Assembly (NCBI RefSeq): GCF_016920785.2
Contig: NW_024609880.1
Location: forward strand, 64,295,830 to 64,359,829
From: Ixodes scapularis
Lineage: Eukaryota > Arthropoda > Arachnida > Ixodida > Ixodidae
DNA length: 64,000 bases
Direction of reading: 5' to 3'
A program made the translations under genes and the position numbers. Shown piece by piece: positions 21,698 to 32,235 of this stretch (position 1 is the stretch's first letter; every line of letters begins with the position of its first letter). The notes beneath the pieces are model-generated. The model worked only from the letters and a program-made list of their open reading frames with translations. It did not search any database and was not told the DNA's origin.

Positions 21698-22955
21698 GGC
21701 CGCAGCCCAACGCGTGACACGAGAACGGCGGCCGAGCGCGAGCCACGGGGCACGCGTGACACGGAGCCAATGGAAATTTATCCATAAAATTCGCTGTTAC
21801 AGCTACAGGCTTCTCTTGGCTCGGCTTCAAAAGCTGAAAACGCCGGTTCGCTCTATAAAACAATTAATGACTTCGCAAAAAAAAAAAAAAAAAAAAAGAA
21901 AAAAAAAAGAAAGAAACTGCCAGGATGTTGTTTTGCGGTGATTAATCAGCTCGAAACAGCAGTCCAGGCGTGGGTGTGAGGCTCTTCCAAAAAATGGTTC
22001 CAGCAGGGCATTGAAAGACTGACACACAGGTGGCGCGAAAGAATTCGACTCCAGGGGGACCCTGTCGAGAAGGTGGGCATATGTATAGACTCTTTGCAGC
22101 AGCTCTGCATGGGCACCGCCATAACTGACCTTCAGTTTTTGTTTCTTCTTACTACATTTACTTCACTTCATCATAACCACAGCAGGGCAGGTTATTGATA
22201 TTTTAGATTGTACTGCGTCCTTCTCCACAGCCTTGGCCTCTGTGGAGGCTTGTCAACGCTCGCTTCAGTGGCTCGGCATATGAAAAAGACAAGAGAAGGT
22301 CAGCAATGGCGGCTGTAATTTTGCGCGTGTGCAAAGCGTCTATAGAGTGGCCGGTATCTGCAGCAAACAAGTAAATTGTAAATCAATATGGTACGCTCCT
22401 CGTATATGTGCGCTGTGCGCTGCCTTTAAAAAAAGGAAGTCTCGTATTTCTAACGTTACGCCAAGGCAGTGACACTGGCGCATGCGCAGATGGTTTGCAC
22501 TTTACGAATACGAGTTTCTGCGCGTGTGCAGTGTTAATAGCTTCTGCGGGTAGACACGCTAGTTCGTGAGCAATAAATTGAAATATTTAAGTCTGTCAAT
22601 AGTTAATATGATGTCACACCATTTAAACGGTTAAAAATAAATAAAAAAAAACGTTCTTTTTTTATAGCTGGAAATATTTATCCTAGTGCACTTCGTAGGA
22701 GTTACGAATGGTCGGTCCGGCGAGATGTAACACTGCGCAATTACTAATTACTGCCAAGTGTCGATGGACAAAGGGTGCACTTACGACTTATCTACCCCGT
22801 ATGTCGTTTGTGCACTTACATACACCAATATTCAATGACATTAAGTGAAAATTAGATGTGTAACCGAGAGAGTTCGGGGGAACTAATTCGCTGTCGCTTT
22901 CGGTTGATGGAGTGTTTAGCTGCGAGTATATAAGTTTCCTGTACAGAGAAAAAAA
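21698..22955. other. No supportable gene
   Basis: Poly-A tract with A/G interruptions at about 21880-21915 and moderate AT content. I see no domain, splice pattern or RNA gene. Confidence 0.4.
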
Positions 22956-22958
22956 CTT

Positions 22959-23121
22959 TCAGCCTTTTCACTCTGGTGAAGGAAGACCAGCGGAGCGGCA
23001 CAATGGAAAGTAATAGCCGGCCGGAAGCCCGAGTGGAAAGGCTGCCGCCATCCATGAGCGACGGCAGCAACCAGATACGTGGCTTGCCGCCGTCGCTCAT
23101 AGATGGCGGTAGTTGCCCAGA
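22959..23121. repeat. Dispersed repeat, copy 1
   Basis: Starts CAGCCTTTTCACTCTGGTG and ends ATAGATGGCGGTAGTTGCCC. A second, longer copy is at 45148-45386. The inner part holds a small inverted repeat around GCCGCCATC and GATGGCGG. Confidence 0.6.
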
Positions 23122-23544
23122 GTTTGGTGTCTTCTTTTCTTTGCGGGGGACACGACCCTGGGGAAACTAGCCCTTAACGGCTCCGCTGTAAAAATATACC
23201 ATATTTAAAACTCCATCAAGCAACGTTGGCAGTGGCCATTTCTTGGGTACGAACGCTGGCACGAAGCGTTGTTATTGGATCAGAGTTCTCGGCGACCGCT
23301 GACAGAGTCACTCGTTTTCGATACCTGTGAGCCGAGTTCCCGCCGAGTGCTGCCGCAGCAAGCGCAGCCCTATAGTGGCCAGAATACGCAATCAAAATAT
23401 TGCGTGGCACTGACTTTAGAAAATGTGTTATGTACATCTAAAGAGAATATTAGCTCGAAGAAAGTACTAATGGGTTTCTTAATTTGCCCTCCCTCCTTCC
23501 TCGAAGTCTCAACGACGTCATCAGCCGTCCACGCCAAATCAAAC

Positions 23545-23705
23545 AAAATAAAAATTTGGGAGTTTTAAGCGCCCAACCAACGAACGACATTTGGCACGCC
23601 CCGGCGGAGGACCGAGGATTAATTTCGACCGCCTGGGGATCCTTTCGGCGTGAAACTGAAATCTCGGTTACACGGCGCCTTCCCCGCAGTTCCTGAGATT
23701 GCGGG
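23545..23705 (+). repeat. Divergent copy of a dispersed arachnid repeat
   Basis: The order GGGAGTTTTAAGCGCCCAA, GGAGGACCGAGGATTAATTTC, GACCGCCTGGGGATCCTTT follows a repeat found in very high copy in tick sequences. It supports an ixodid origin. Recognition is from memory of the pattern. Confidence 0.5.
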
Positions 23706-24009
23706 CACGCTTCTTCGCTTTGACTCGGAGCAACCGTCTTCAACGCCAGAGGACCCACTGAAGCAAAGACGACGACGAAGACTAAATTGCCCTACCAGCG
23801 GGACATGGGCCAAAGGACAGGCGCCGCCAAATTCGGGTCGTGGCACCCGAGCGGTGCCCCGCGCCGAGCGCGGGCACGTCCTGCCTGGACATGGTAGAAT
23901 ACCCGTAGCGGACACCGGAGCTTCACGCCATTGGACAGTGAACTGCTCCAACGCTGTACGTTTTCAGGTGAGGCCTTTCGCGCGGAAGGTGAACATGGCC
24001 TACGCTTGA

Positions 24010-25240
24010 TGTCATTTAGCAGTATCGGTAATTGCTTCCGGTGCATCTTAGACTGTGAGACGTTTCCGCGTTCACAATACACACGGTGAAGGGACAGGAG
24101 AGAAACTAGCAGTATGACAGTCAAAGAGACATTTATTACGCCAAACTATCGATACGCGGCTTGCATTGACGCCCCATTTGAGGCGAATGCACATTCTGCA
24201 GCAAACATTTTGCACCACAAAATTGTTTTTTCGCGGAAACAAGTACAGCACGGTCCCGATGACGTCATGTGGATTACATGTAGAAATAGGTGGCTTGCAC
24301 GAAAATGAGATTTCATAGTGCTGGTGGATATTTCTATCATAGCCTCTGTTACGGTGGCCATGATCTTACTTAGTGCTTGTCTCGAACTACCGAATAAGGG
24401 AGCTACGCTCGCGGGAGATAAACCTTCAATAAGGCAGCAGAAATCACACGAATGTAAGATATGTATTCAACTAATATCACCTGGATAGTTATTGGTTATG
24501 AAAACAAAAGCAGATATGCACCGAGAAACTGAGGGAGAGGAGGACACGTGAGGACGCCGAGCTCTGGGCTGACCTCGAAGCTAGCTGACTTTGTTTACAC
24601 TGGACTCGTCGAACGGGTTCGATTGCCAAACGCCGGCGTCCATCGCTCCGCATTCGAACGCGTTCGAAGAGTGAATAGAGACAAAGGCTTTACTTCTACT
24701 CACTAAGCATTAGTTGGAGCTCAGCGTTCTGGTGCCCCCCGCGCTCTCTTGTCTGGTTCTCTCCCTCTGTTAGTCGGCGCATAAGCAGTCAGTTTTAATG
24801 TATGCTCCTTTTTCGTCACTGCTCGTGCGTATTTTGTCTTTTTTTCCTTGTGAACGTCTTATAAAACACGATTGTCATAGCCCATAGCCAGCCACCTACC
24901 AACAATATTTAGTTTCTTTCTTTTTTTGCATCACATGTGTCACTTGGCAGCATGCTGTCATCAGCAAAGTCCGCAAGTGTCACATGACGTGCGCGTATCA
25001 CCGATAGTTTGAAGGTCAAGATGTTTGTTAACACATCCGCTTACCCATCTGACTGAAAAAACACCCGTTGCTCATTCAACTCTCTACCGGATGCAAGTGT
25101 CGCCGAGTTGGGTTTATGCGTGAAACACAGTGAGCAAAAACCGCTTCGCGTCGTGCCGATGTGTGGCGCCACCATAACAACCATCGCTGACGCCACCACG
25201 TGGGTGCTGAGCATTCGGCCGCGTCATAGCGTAAGCGGCG
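24010..25240. other. No supportable gene
   Basis: Mixed-composition sequence. No frame with domain or convincing splice sites. Confidence 0.4.
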
Positions 25241-25246
25241 GTTGCT

Positions 25247-25424
25247 ATGGTTACTCCGCTCGGTGGCGCGACGCGACGCGATTTTTGCTTACGTGCGTTT
25301 CGCGCTTTACGAAAGTGGCCTCGCGGTCAGAAAGTGCTCACCGCTGGTGGCTCTGGCGTTGCTCGCGACCTCTCGCGGTTCCCTGCTGGGCGTCCAGCAG
25401 AGGTCCCTGAGCTGCTGCCTCGAG
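25247..25424 (+). CDS. Candidate first coding exon
   Basis: A GC-rich, CpG-rich segment has ATG 25247 and 59 codons in frame before a donor (GAG then GTGAGG at 25425). The peptide is basic (ATRRDFCLRAFRALRKW). Composition is unlike the AT-rich surroundings and suits a CpG-type promoter and first exon. A second frame (25242-25661) is also open, so the choice is weak. No downstream exon was identified and no family is recognised. Confidence 0.25.
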
Positions 25425-25670
25425 GTGAGGAGTGGTGATGCCTGGTACCCCGCGGCGGCGGCAGCCGCGCAGCACAGGGGCGACGAGTGGCCGAGTCCCG
25501 AAGGGTCGTGGTGGACGCTGTGGCACAGCACCGCCGGAGGAGGGCCGGGACTCCGAGGTTGCAGCGCCGGGGTGCGCCTTCGAGGCTGGCCTCGCGGTGC
25601 CCGTTCGTGTTGCACGGCTGTCAATGAACAAGAGCTCGCTGCTCCAGTTGTTTGTTTATAAATGTGACAA

Positions 25671-26278
25671 GGGATGTCACGAACGTTCGTCGGAACCTCG
25701 AGGTTCAACTGGGAACTTTAGATTACCCAGGAAAGGTCGACCATGTTCGACTTACGAACAGTGTTGCCTGACTTCTACTCACCGAATTTGAAACTTTGGG
25801 AAGGAAATAATATATAATAACATATTGTGTATTTCATAGTATGGATTGACAAAGTTTGCGCAACTCAAAATTATAAACTAAAATTTCTTTTTATACCCCT
25901 GCCACATGGCAACGTTAATGTCGTTCCCATTGAATACAGTTTCGTGATCTGCGAATAAGCTCGCGTCAGTGCTGGAGCAGCTTGGTGCATGCATGCGCGA
26001 CGCTCGTAGTCAGGTTCTCAATCTGATTCGCGAACCTCATTATGTTATTCGACGGAAAAAAATATCAACTTTGTCACCTGGGGGTATAAGTTAAGTAATG
26101 TAAATTCTCCAAAAAATAGTACTAAAAGATATTGTACCTCTCTTCCGCCAGGTGACGTCAGCTCGTTTTCAATTTCTGCGGATGCACATAATAGTCGAAC
26201 TTTAATGGAACTTTGGAATAGAAGTTCGAAAAAGTCGTACCCGGTCAAACTCGAATCTTTGCAGGTTCGCGACATTCC
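25671..26278. mobile_element. Non-autonomous DNA element, GGGATGTCACGAAC ends
   Basis: GGGATGTCACGAAC at 25671 and GTTCGCGACATTCC ending at 26278 are inverted repeats with two mismatches. The interior has no gene. Flanks do not show a clear duplication. Confidence 0.5.
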
Positions 26279-26706
26279 TAATTATAATTATCCTACTAAG
26301 TATAACTATCATATGCAGGCCTCTATGAGTTTATATAAGCCACGTATGCTCGAAGTGTATATAATCTAACTATTCTTCATTAGCACCTACGTACATAATA
26401 CCGCCACCGCGTTTTAAGAAATGTCCGTACGTGGGCGATACCCCACACTCCGGTAAACTCGAAGTAGCAATCTCTGATCTTGAGTTGAACTGGATTACGA
26501 GCGAGGAGGACACCATGGAGTGTTGGCGGATAGGGGGTGTTTGCATGTTGATTGAAGCGGGAGGTATACAGACATACATTCTTTGACGCTCGTGTTTGTG
26601 TTTTCTCTATGGACATACGCTAATAATTACCTAAGGGCGAACATCTTCCCTGGCGTCGAGCAATTTGGAACACTGAGTGGCCGACTGCTGGAGTGGTGTT
26701 ACAATG

Positions 26707-26921
26707 GGGAGCGCAAGTTCGTCTGCTTCTTTTGCTGGGGTTGCGGTGACGTCAGAACGACGCAGAGTTCTGATTGGCTCCGATAGGAAGGATAGTGGGT
26801 AGACCTTAATGCTAGCTACCTTGAGGTCTACCCACTATCCTTCCAATCAGAGCCAATCAGAGCTCGGCTTTGTGACGTCACCGGTACCCCTGCGCAACAA
26901 GCAGACGAACTTGTGCTTCAC
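26707..26921. mobile_element. Long-stem MITE, copy 1
   Basis: Arms beginning GGAGCGCAAGTTCGTCTGC and ending with the near-complement pair along almost the whole length, meeting near 26808 at a perfect stem (GGATAGTGGGTAGACC). Each arm contains TGACGTCA-like sequence. A second copy is at 44093-44304. Confidence 0.7.
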
Positions 26922-27419
26922 ATAGTCACAGGCAGCTTAGGAAACGCAGGGCGTGACACATCATTATAATCACTCTCCTTGCTTCGGGACTGGTTCTTCG
27001 GCGTGTTCTGATCACCTGATGCCTCAACCTCATTGGCTGCGGAGCGATAATGAGATTCTCAGAACTCGCGACGCACTGCGTTTCTTATGCTGTCGGGGTC
27101 TATAGGGGCCTATAAAGTACACTCTAAAAAAATCTGGTCCCAAAAGAACTCTTGTCAATATTTTGCACCCTAAAAAGTTATTTTAAACACCCCCTAAAAG
27201 GGTTCTAGAGAGGTTCTTTTTTGATGCGAAGAGTGCTTCATCGCCCAATTGCCTTTCTAAAGTGCCAGAGGGCGATAGTGCTTGAGGCGAAACCATTCTG
27301 CACGAGCGGAAGGAGTTCATGGGATGGCGAAATATATATATATAAATATATATTTTAGAGCGTAGGTGCTGGACCAGTGTCTGGCAAACTCTGAAGAAGA
27401 CCTTACAATTTCAATTAGA

Positions 27420-27652
27420 GTGCTTCGTTTCCACTTAAGTCCAGACGCAGACGATGCTACGAGCTAATCGGATTAATCAAGCAGCGTCAAAAATACAAGT
27501 CGCTGAACCTTCTATGCTTATGATTGGTTCGTTGATAATATAACACGCACAGAAACGTGACACACACCATGATCGTGCGCTTTTGACGCTGTCTGGGTGG
27601 TCGTATCGGCTCGTAGCGTCGGCTGCTTCTGGACTTAAGGTGAAACGAAGTA
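27420..27652. mobile_element. MITE, GTTTC/GAAAC family, copy 3
   Basis: Ends TGCTTCGTTTCCACTTAAGT and ACTTAAGGTGAAACGAAG are inverted repeats. It ends about 230 bases before the 463-residue coding sequence and could contribute to its upstream region. Confidence 0.65.
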
Positions 27653-27878
27653 CAGCCTACGCAAAAACCTCGTTTCTTTTCCGGTACGACCTCTTTAACG
27701 AGTCATCATAAACTCGGAGACGCAAGGTGTCTGAGGGTACCTATTGTTCTCAACCCTTCAATCTTTACAGTCAGTTGGTTCTCCTACGCTGCTGACGAAA
27801 CCCCCAAGAAGACAACAACAAGAAAGCTTCGAGAAGTGACTGATTGCTGTCTCCTTCACGCTCGATAGGCTTTCCCCA

Positions 27879-29270
27879 ATGGCTACGCGTAGCAGCTCCG
27901 CCGATGCGGCTCTGGGTGGCGGGGGCGCTGACACGGGCGTCCCCGGCGCTGCTCGCGTCTCTTCCCGAGGGCCGACGCCGGTCCTGCGCAGCATCAAGCG
28001 CACCGTCATGCAGGAGACAGTCAGCAAATCCGTCACGGAGCGCAAGGCGAGCACCAAGCAGGTCACGGACAAGACTACGGGTACCGAGCAGCGTCACGAC
28101 TCCCACATCCAAACGAACACCAGCGAAGAAGTCAGCAGCAAGCGACAAGAAGAGACCATCGAGTTGTACGATGGGGTCGTCCACCATGCCGCCGGAGTCG
28201 CGACTTCCGAGCCGACGCTCGCCGAACGCGTTGCGGTGCCTCACCAGGTGGAAACCTCCGTTCCGGACCTGACCGGATTCAGCGCGTCCTCCCCTGAGAA
28301 AAAGACCAAGCTCCCGGTGACCATCCGTGTGAAGGACGACGAACAGGCGGCCCCCGAGGTCAATGCGGCGGGCACACCCGAAGAGAGTACTTTGCCGACG
28401 ACCTCCATCCTACGTTCCATGTCTCAGGATGACTCGGAGAAGCGGCCGGGCCACAGGCTCGGCTGGCACCAGGAGGACAAAATCCAACCGTTCAGCCGGT
28501 CCCTGCTTCCACCCCCGGTTCCAAGAGAAGCTAAGGACGAGGAAGAAGAGGATGAAGTCGCCGAACCGCCGCCTTCCAGACTCAACATGCGACGCAAAGA
28601 CTCGATTGCTGTGACCAAGCTTCGCATCATGCGACAGCAAGAACATCCGTCGCTGGAAGAAGATCTGACCGAAGAGGAGTTGAGCCCGACCTCCCCCGAT
28701 AAGAAACACCCGTCTTTTCTGCCTGCTACGGTCATCAGTATTATCTCCGAACAGGCCGAGGAGGAGTCGGAACTTCCCGTCTCCGCCTTTAACCACAAGC
28801 CTGACGTTCCAAGCGAAGAGCAGCCTGTGGCGAGTTCTACGGAGGCGGTTCTTGCAACGAAGGTACCCGAGACGGCGGTTGTCTCACTAGAGGAGCACTC
28901 GTCTGAGACTACGCTGGAACAAGCAAAACCTGATTCAGAACAAGGGAAGGAAGAAGTAAAGAATTCCTCCTCGGAGACCCTCCAAACTTCACAGAGGCCG
29001 ATGCGCGTCGAGGAGATCGATAGTACGACTGATGTGGTGTCATCGAAGACTGAGAAGGTAGCAACGTACGAGAACGCGAGTGTTACTAGCACCGAGGTCA
29101 ACCAAGTGGTGAAGAAGAAACAGTCCTCGCTCGAGATCGTTGGCCAAGAAGCGGAGCGTTCAGGGCCTCCTGCTCCGTTGGTAGCCACGGTCGTGGAAGA
29201 CGTTTCAACTCACCTTCAAACGCCCATGGACAAGAAAGGCGCCAAGAAGCCCATGTTTAAGGAAGATTAA
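27879..29270 (+). CDS. 463-residue disordered, cysteine-free protein
   Basis: An uninterrupted frame runs from ATG 27879 to TAA 29268-29270. An in-frame TGA 15 codons upstream supports this ATG. The product is rich in Glu, Ser, Thr, Lys, Pro and Val, contains no Cys and one Trp, and has an acidic run DEEEEDE near residues 220-226 next to proline-rich PPPVP and EPPPS. A basic patch (NMRRKDSIAVTKLRIMR, about 236-252) interrupts the low-complexity sequence. No signal peptide, membrane segment or known domain is visible, so an intrinsically disordered scaffold or cytoskeleton-associated protein is possible. GC is high against AT-rich flanks. No intron is evident; it may be intronless or a long exon. 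Candidate AATAAA signals lie at 30439 and 30669. I do not recognise the family. Confidence 0.75.
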   Translation: MATRSSSADAALGGGGADTGVPGAARVSSRGPTPVLRSIKRTVMQETVSKSVTERKASTKQVTDKTTGTEQRHDSHIQTNTSEEVSSKRQEETIELYDGVVHHAAGVATSEPTLAERVAVPHQVETSVPDLTGFSASSPEKKTKLPVTIRVKDDEQAAPEVNAAGTPEESTLPTTSILRSMSQDDSEKRPGHRLGWHQEDKIQPFSRSLLPPPVPREAKDEEEEDEVAEPPPSRLNMRRKDSIAVTKLRIMRQQEHPSLEEDLTEEELSPTSPDKKHPSFLPATVISIISEQAEEESELPVSAFNHKPDVPSEEQPVASSTEAVLATKVPETAVVSLEEHSSETTLEQAKPDSEQGKEEVKNSSSETLQTSQRPMRVEEIDSTTDVVSSKTEKVATYENASVTSTEVNQVVKKKQSSLEIVGQEAERSGPPAPLVATVVEDVSTHLQTPMDKKGAKKPMFKED

Positions 29271-30840
29271 CGGACCATCCCACCATCTTCCTCAGCGAAG
29301 AGAATGTGTTGCTCCGTTCTGTGGTATACGATCAATCTGCACCTCTCTTTTTTCGGTTCAGCGATGTGTAGATGTGTCTTTTCGACGTCGCTGGCCGACG
29401 GTGCTCCGACGCGAAGGTAACAATCTCCCTCAAACACCTTTCAGTTCTGCTTTTCCTTTTCTTTTTAGCCTGTGCCCCGTGTATTTTATTGTTCAGGTTC
29501 GGCTTTCAATTTTTGAGTCTTGTGGTGCCTCCCGTCGTCTAGCGGGAGTGTCAAGCTGTGAAGGGCATCGGGATCGCTTCAAGTGCGCGCAAACAAAGGA
29601 AGGGGGCCAAGCGGCGCTTCGCAGCCGCGAATCGCTCTGACGGCGAGGCCGGAAATTTCTGCAGCTGACGTCGAGTGTCGAGTTTCGAGGAGGATTTGTT
29701 GAGTGGATGGGGTGGGGCTTGGCCGCCCCCTTTGGCGGTGCGCCCGCCTAAGCGGCTCCTCGTTCCCGAGGTGCCTGTTTGTTCATCCCTCCGTTTTGGA
29801 AGGCGATCCGACCGAGTGGCCCCGACGTGAGGGCTCTTGTCCAAAGGCTAGACACCAGCGCGTCCAGGAAAATGCCGCTTTAAGTTCACTTTCAGAACGA
29901 GTTTTTTTCTTCATTTTTGTTTTTACTGGAAAAAGAGCGAGTATAAAAAAAGAGTAAGAAGGAAGGGAAAAAGGTCCGCCATTTCACATGGTGCGTTTTC
30001 TGAGAGGTATACCGCGTGTGCAACACCGCACACATAGTTGTGAGTCGTTTTATTTTATAAGTTGCATTCGTTTAAATCTTAGAGGTTCTTGCTGTAGCGG
30101 TCTAGCCTCAGTAGGAGACTGTTACCAGTGGGTTATACAGGATTCTCTATTTGGACGTGTGCTCTAAAATTTTATGATGGGCCCTTCATTTCGTATCCGT
30201 ATTAATGGCTGGATATTAGACGACCCTTTACAATTAAAAGCAAAACTCTGGTATGCTTTAAGAAATCTGTTTAAAGATTAGGTTTTGGTTTGCTAGTCTT
30301 TTTGCCCAGTGCGACGCTAATTTTATATCTCTTAAGGATATGATCAGTTTTCATAAAATTATTTTACCACCGAACTAGTAGTGAGTCTATCCATTTACCA
30401 TCAATGAGTGTGCACCATATATCTATTAAATAAGTGGCAATAATAAAAAAATTCTTTATTAGTAATCCAATGACTGATGCCCCTAGTAGCCGCCTTCGGT
30501 TAAACCTGCAACTAGGGCGAAGTTTCGTACACATTCCAAAATATAGGTATGTTCCAAATTATGGTTCATACCAGTAATCTAACACTTGGTTTAGGTAAGA
30601 TATACTTTGTAACTCGTTTAGCGCAATGAAGATAAATTTGTCTAAGTGGGATTGTTTTAGTTCAGAGAAATAAATAAATACGTTTCAAAGCAAAGCAAAG
30701 TTCAGAGAAGCATATCAATTGCATTTCGGCAGACGCGTACGTAAAATGATTCTGTTGTTCTGTCGCGTATTTGGGAAACAGATATGTCAGGGTGACAAAT
30801 AATATACCGGAAAGTTCGTTTAGAAAATTCTATGAGTTGG
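29271..30840. other. Probable 3' UTR and intergenic sequence
   Basis: GC falls after about 29960 into an AT-rich stretch with AATAAA-type signals at about 30439 and 30669-30678. The GC-rich part 29540-29840 has short frames on both strands without support. This fits a long 3' untranslated region of the preceding gene, but the transcript end is unknown. Confidence 0.4.
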
Positions 30841-31031
30841 GTTTAAAGGAAAACTAAAGTGGTTTTGTACTTGAGAAAAAAAAAAAAAAATAAAACGCTT
30901 CAATTGCCTTTATTCGGCCTCCAAGACCACAAATATCGAGATTATTTTTCCCTTTATGCACTGAGGCCACAGAAAATAAATTTGAAAGTACCGCCGAAGC
31001 CCCTCCTTTTCGGGGCGTGACATCATACTAA

Positions 31032-31599
31032 AGCCTAGTTCACATGCAGCGGTTTTGGCCCTAGAGCGGCGCGATTTCTGCCGTCGCGGCGCTCTGGCCA
31101 GCACCAGCAATAGGTGAGCGGCGTTTTGCAACTTCCGGTTCCTTAGGAAATTTTGTTCCACTGCTGACAAACCACGACAATGATCTGCATGCCCGAGCAA
31201 GCATAATTCTAAAACCTTCAGACTGTAGTTTTCGGAACCATGTTTAGACAGGCTTGTAGATCATCGTCGTTGTTTGTGAACAGCTAAACACATTTTCTTA
31301 AAGAACCGGAAGTCGCCAAACGCCGCTCACCTATTCTGCGGCACGAGCGCCGCGACGGCAGAAATCGCGCCGCTTTAGGGCCAAAATCGCTGCATGTGAA
31401 ACACGCTTTAAAAGCGTGTTTCACATGCAGCGATTTTGGCCCTAAAGGCGTGTTTCACATGCAGCGATTTTGGCCCTAAAGCGGCGCGATTTCTGCCGTC
31501 GCGGCGCTCGTGCCGCAGAATTGCTGGTGCTGGCCAGAGCGCCGCGACGGCAGAAATCGCGCCGCTCTAGGGCCAAAACCGCTGCATGTGAACTAGGCT
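31032..31599. mobile_element. Composite MITE, TAA-flanked (Harbinger-like)
   Basis: Outer ends AGCCTAGTTCACATGCAGCG and its complement are flanked by TAA at 31029-31031 and 31600-31602. Inside, a second version with AGCGTGTTTCACATGCAGCG ends occurs as inverted and direct copies (about 31370-31520). All share the core GCGGCGCGATTTCTGCCG. A three-base TAA duplication suggests PIF/Harbinger-type mobilisation. It appears to be one MITE inserted into, or rearranged with, a sister copy. Confidence 0.7.
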
Positions 31600-32235
31600 T
31601 AAAGGGGCGATGCAACGATTTTTGTATTTTGCGCAAATACCGCTTAGAACGGATCCCTGACGTTAATGACCTCTTAAATACCCGTTCGTTTTTCACCACC
31701 CGCAATCGAAGTCGCAGAAAAAAAATAAAGAAAAACGAGCCGAGTTCACCGCCTCAACTCGCAGTCAGAACAAGCGGCCACGTGATCTGGAGCCGATTAA
31801 ATGCCGCCAATGTTGATCATAGCCATGCGCCGGGGTTGGCAAGGCACAGGACACGCGCTGAGTTCCAGACATTGTTATGGTTCGGCTGTTGTCGTCATTG
31901 CAGGGATTGGACACGGGCCACTACCCGAATGCTTCTCGAGCTATCGATTATCACGAGTCCAAATCGAGTGTCCACGCCATGCTCGGGTCCAATCTATGAG
32001 CCGCATTCAAATACCGTCACTGGGCGGTACTGCTACCGCCCAGCTACGTCATTAGGTTTTGCGAAGGAGAGGTTGAATGAAAACACTCGGTTTTGTCCTC
32101 AAAATTACAGCACAACAAAGGAGTTTCTCGGTCAGTGGCGTCGCGTGCGAATATCCTTGAGTCCCACTAGTGCCAGTAAGCTCGTGTAAAGTGAAAAACA
32201 TTCCAATTGAATATCGTTGCACCGCCCCTTTAAGA
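31600..32235. mobile_element. Inverted-repeat element next to the MITE
   Basis: TAAAGGGGCGATGCAACGAT at about 31600 and ATCGTTGCACCGCCCCTTTAA ending at about 32233 are inverted repeats. The composite MITE seems inserted at or in its left end. No coding frame with support. Confidence 0.5.

Noticed and set aside
23900..23940. A VADTGASRHW stretch resembling a retropepsin active site
   Set aside because: No zinc knuckle, reverse transcriptase or other retroelement protein is in the same frame or nearby, and the region is GC-rich with several open frames. Chance is more likely.
25307..25791. Overlapping alanine- and arginine-rich frames on both strands
   Set aside because: These are shadows in a GC-rich segment. 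Only the short 25247-25424 frame ends at a donor.
31029..31602. CRISPR-like repeats
   Set aside because: Repeats are inverted, few and bounded by TAA duplications, with no regular unique spacers. The host is a eukaryote.
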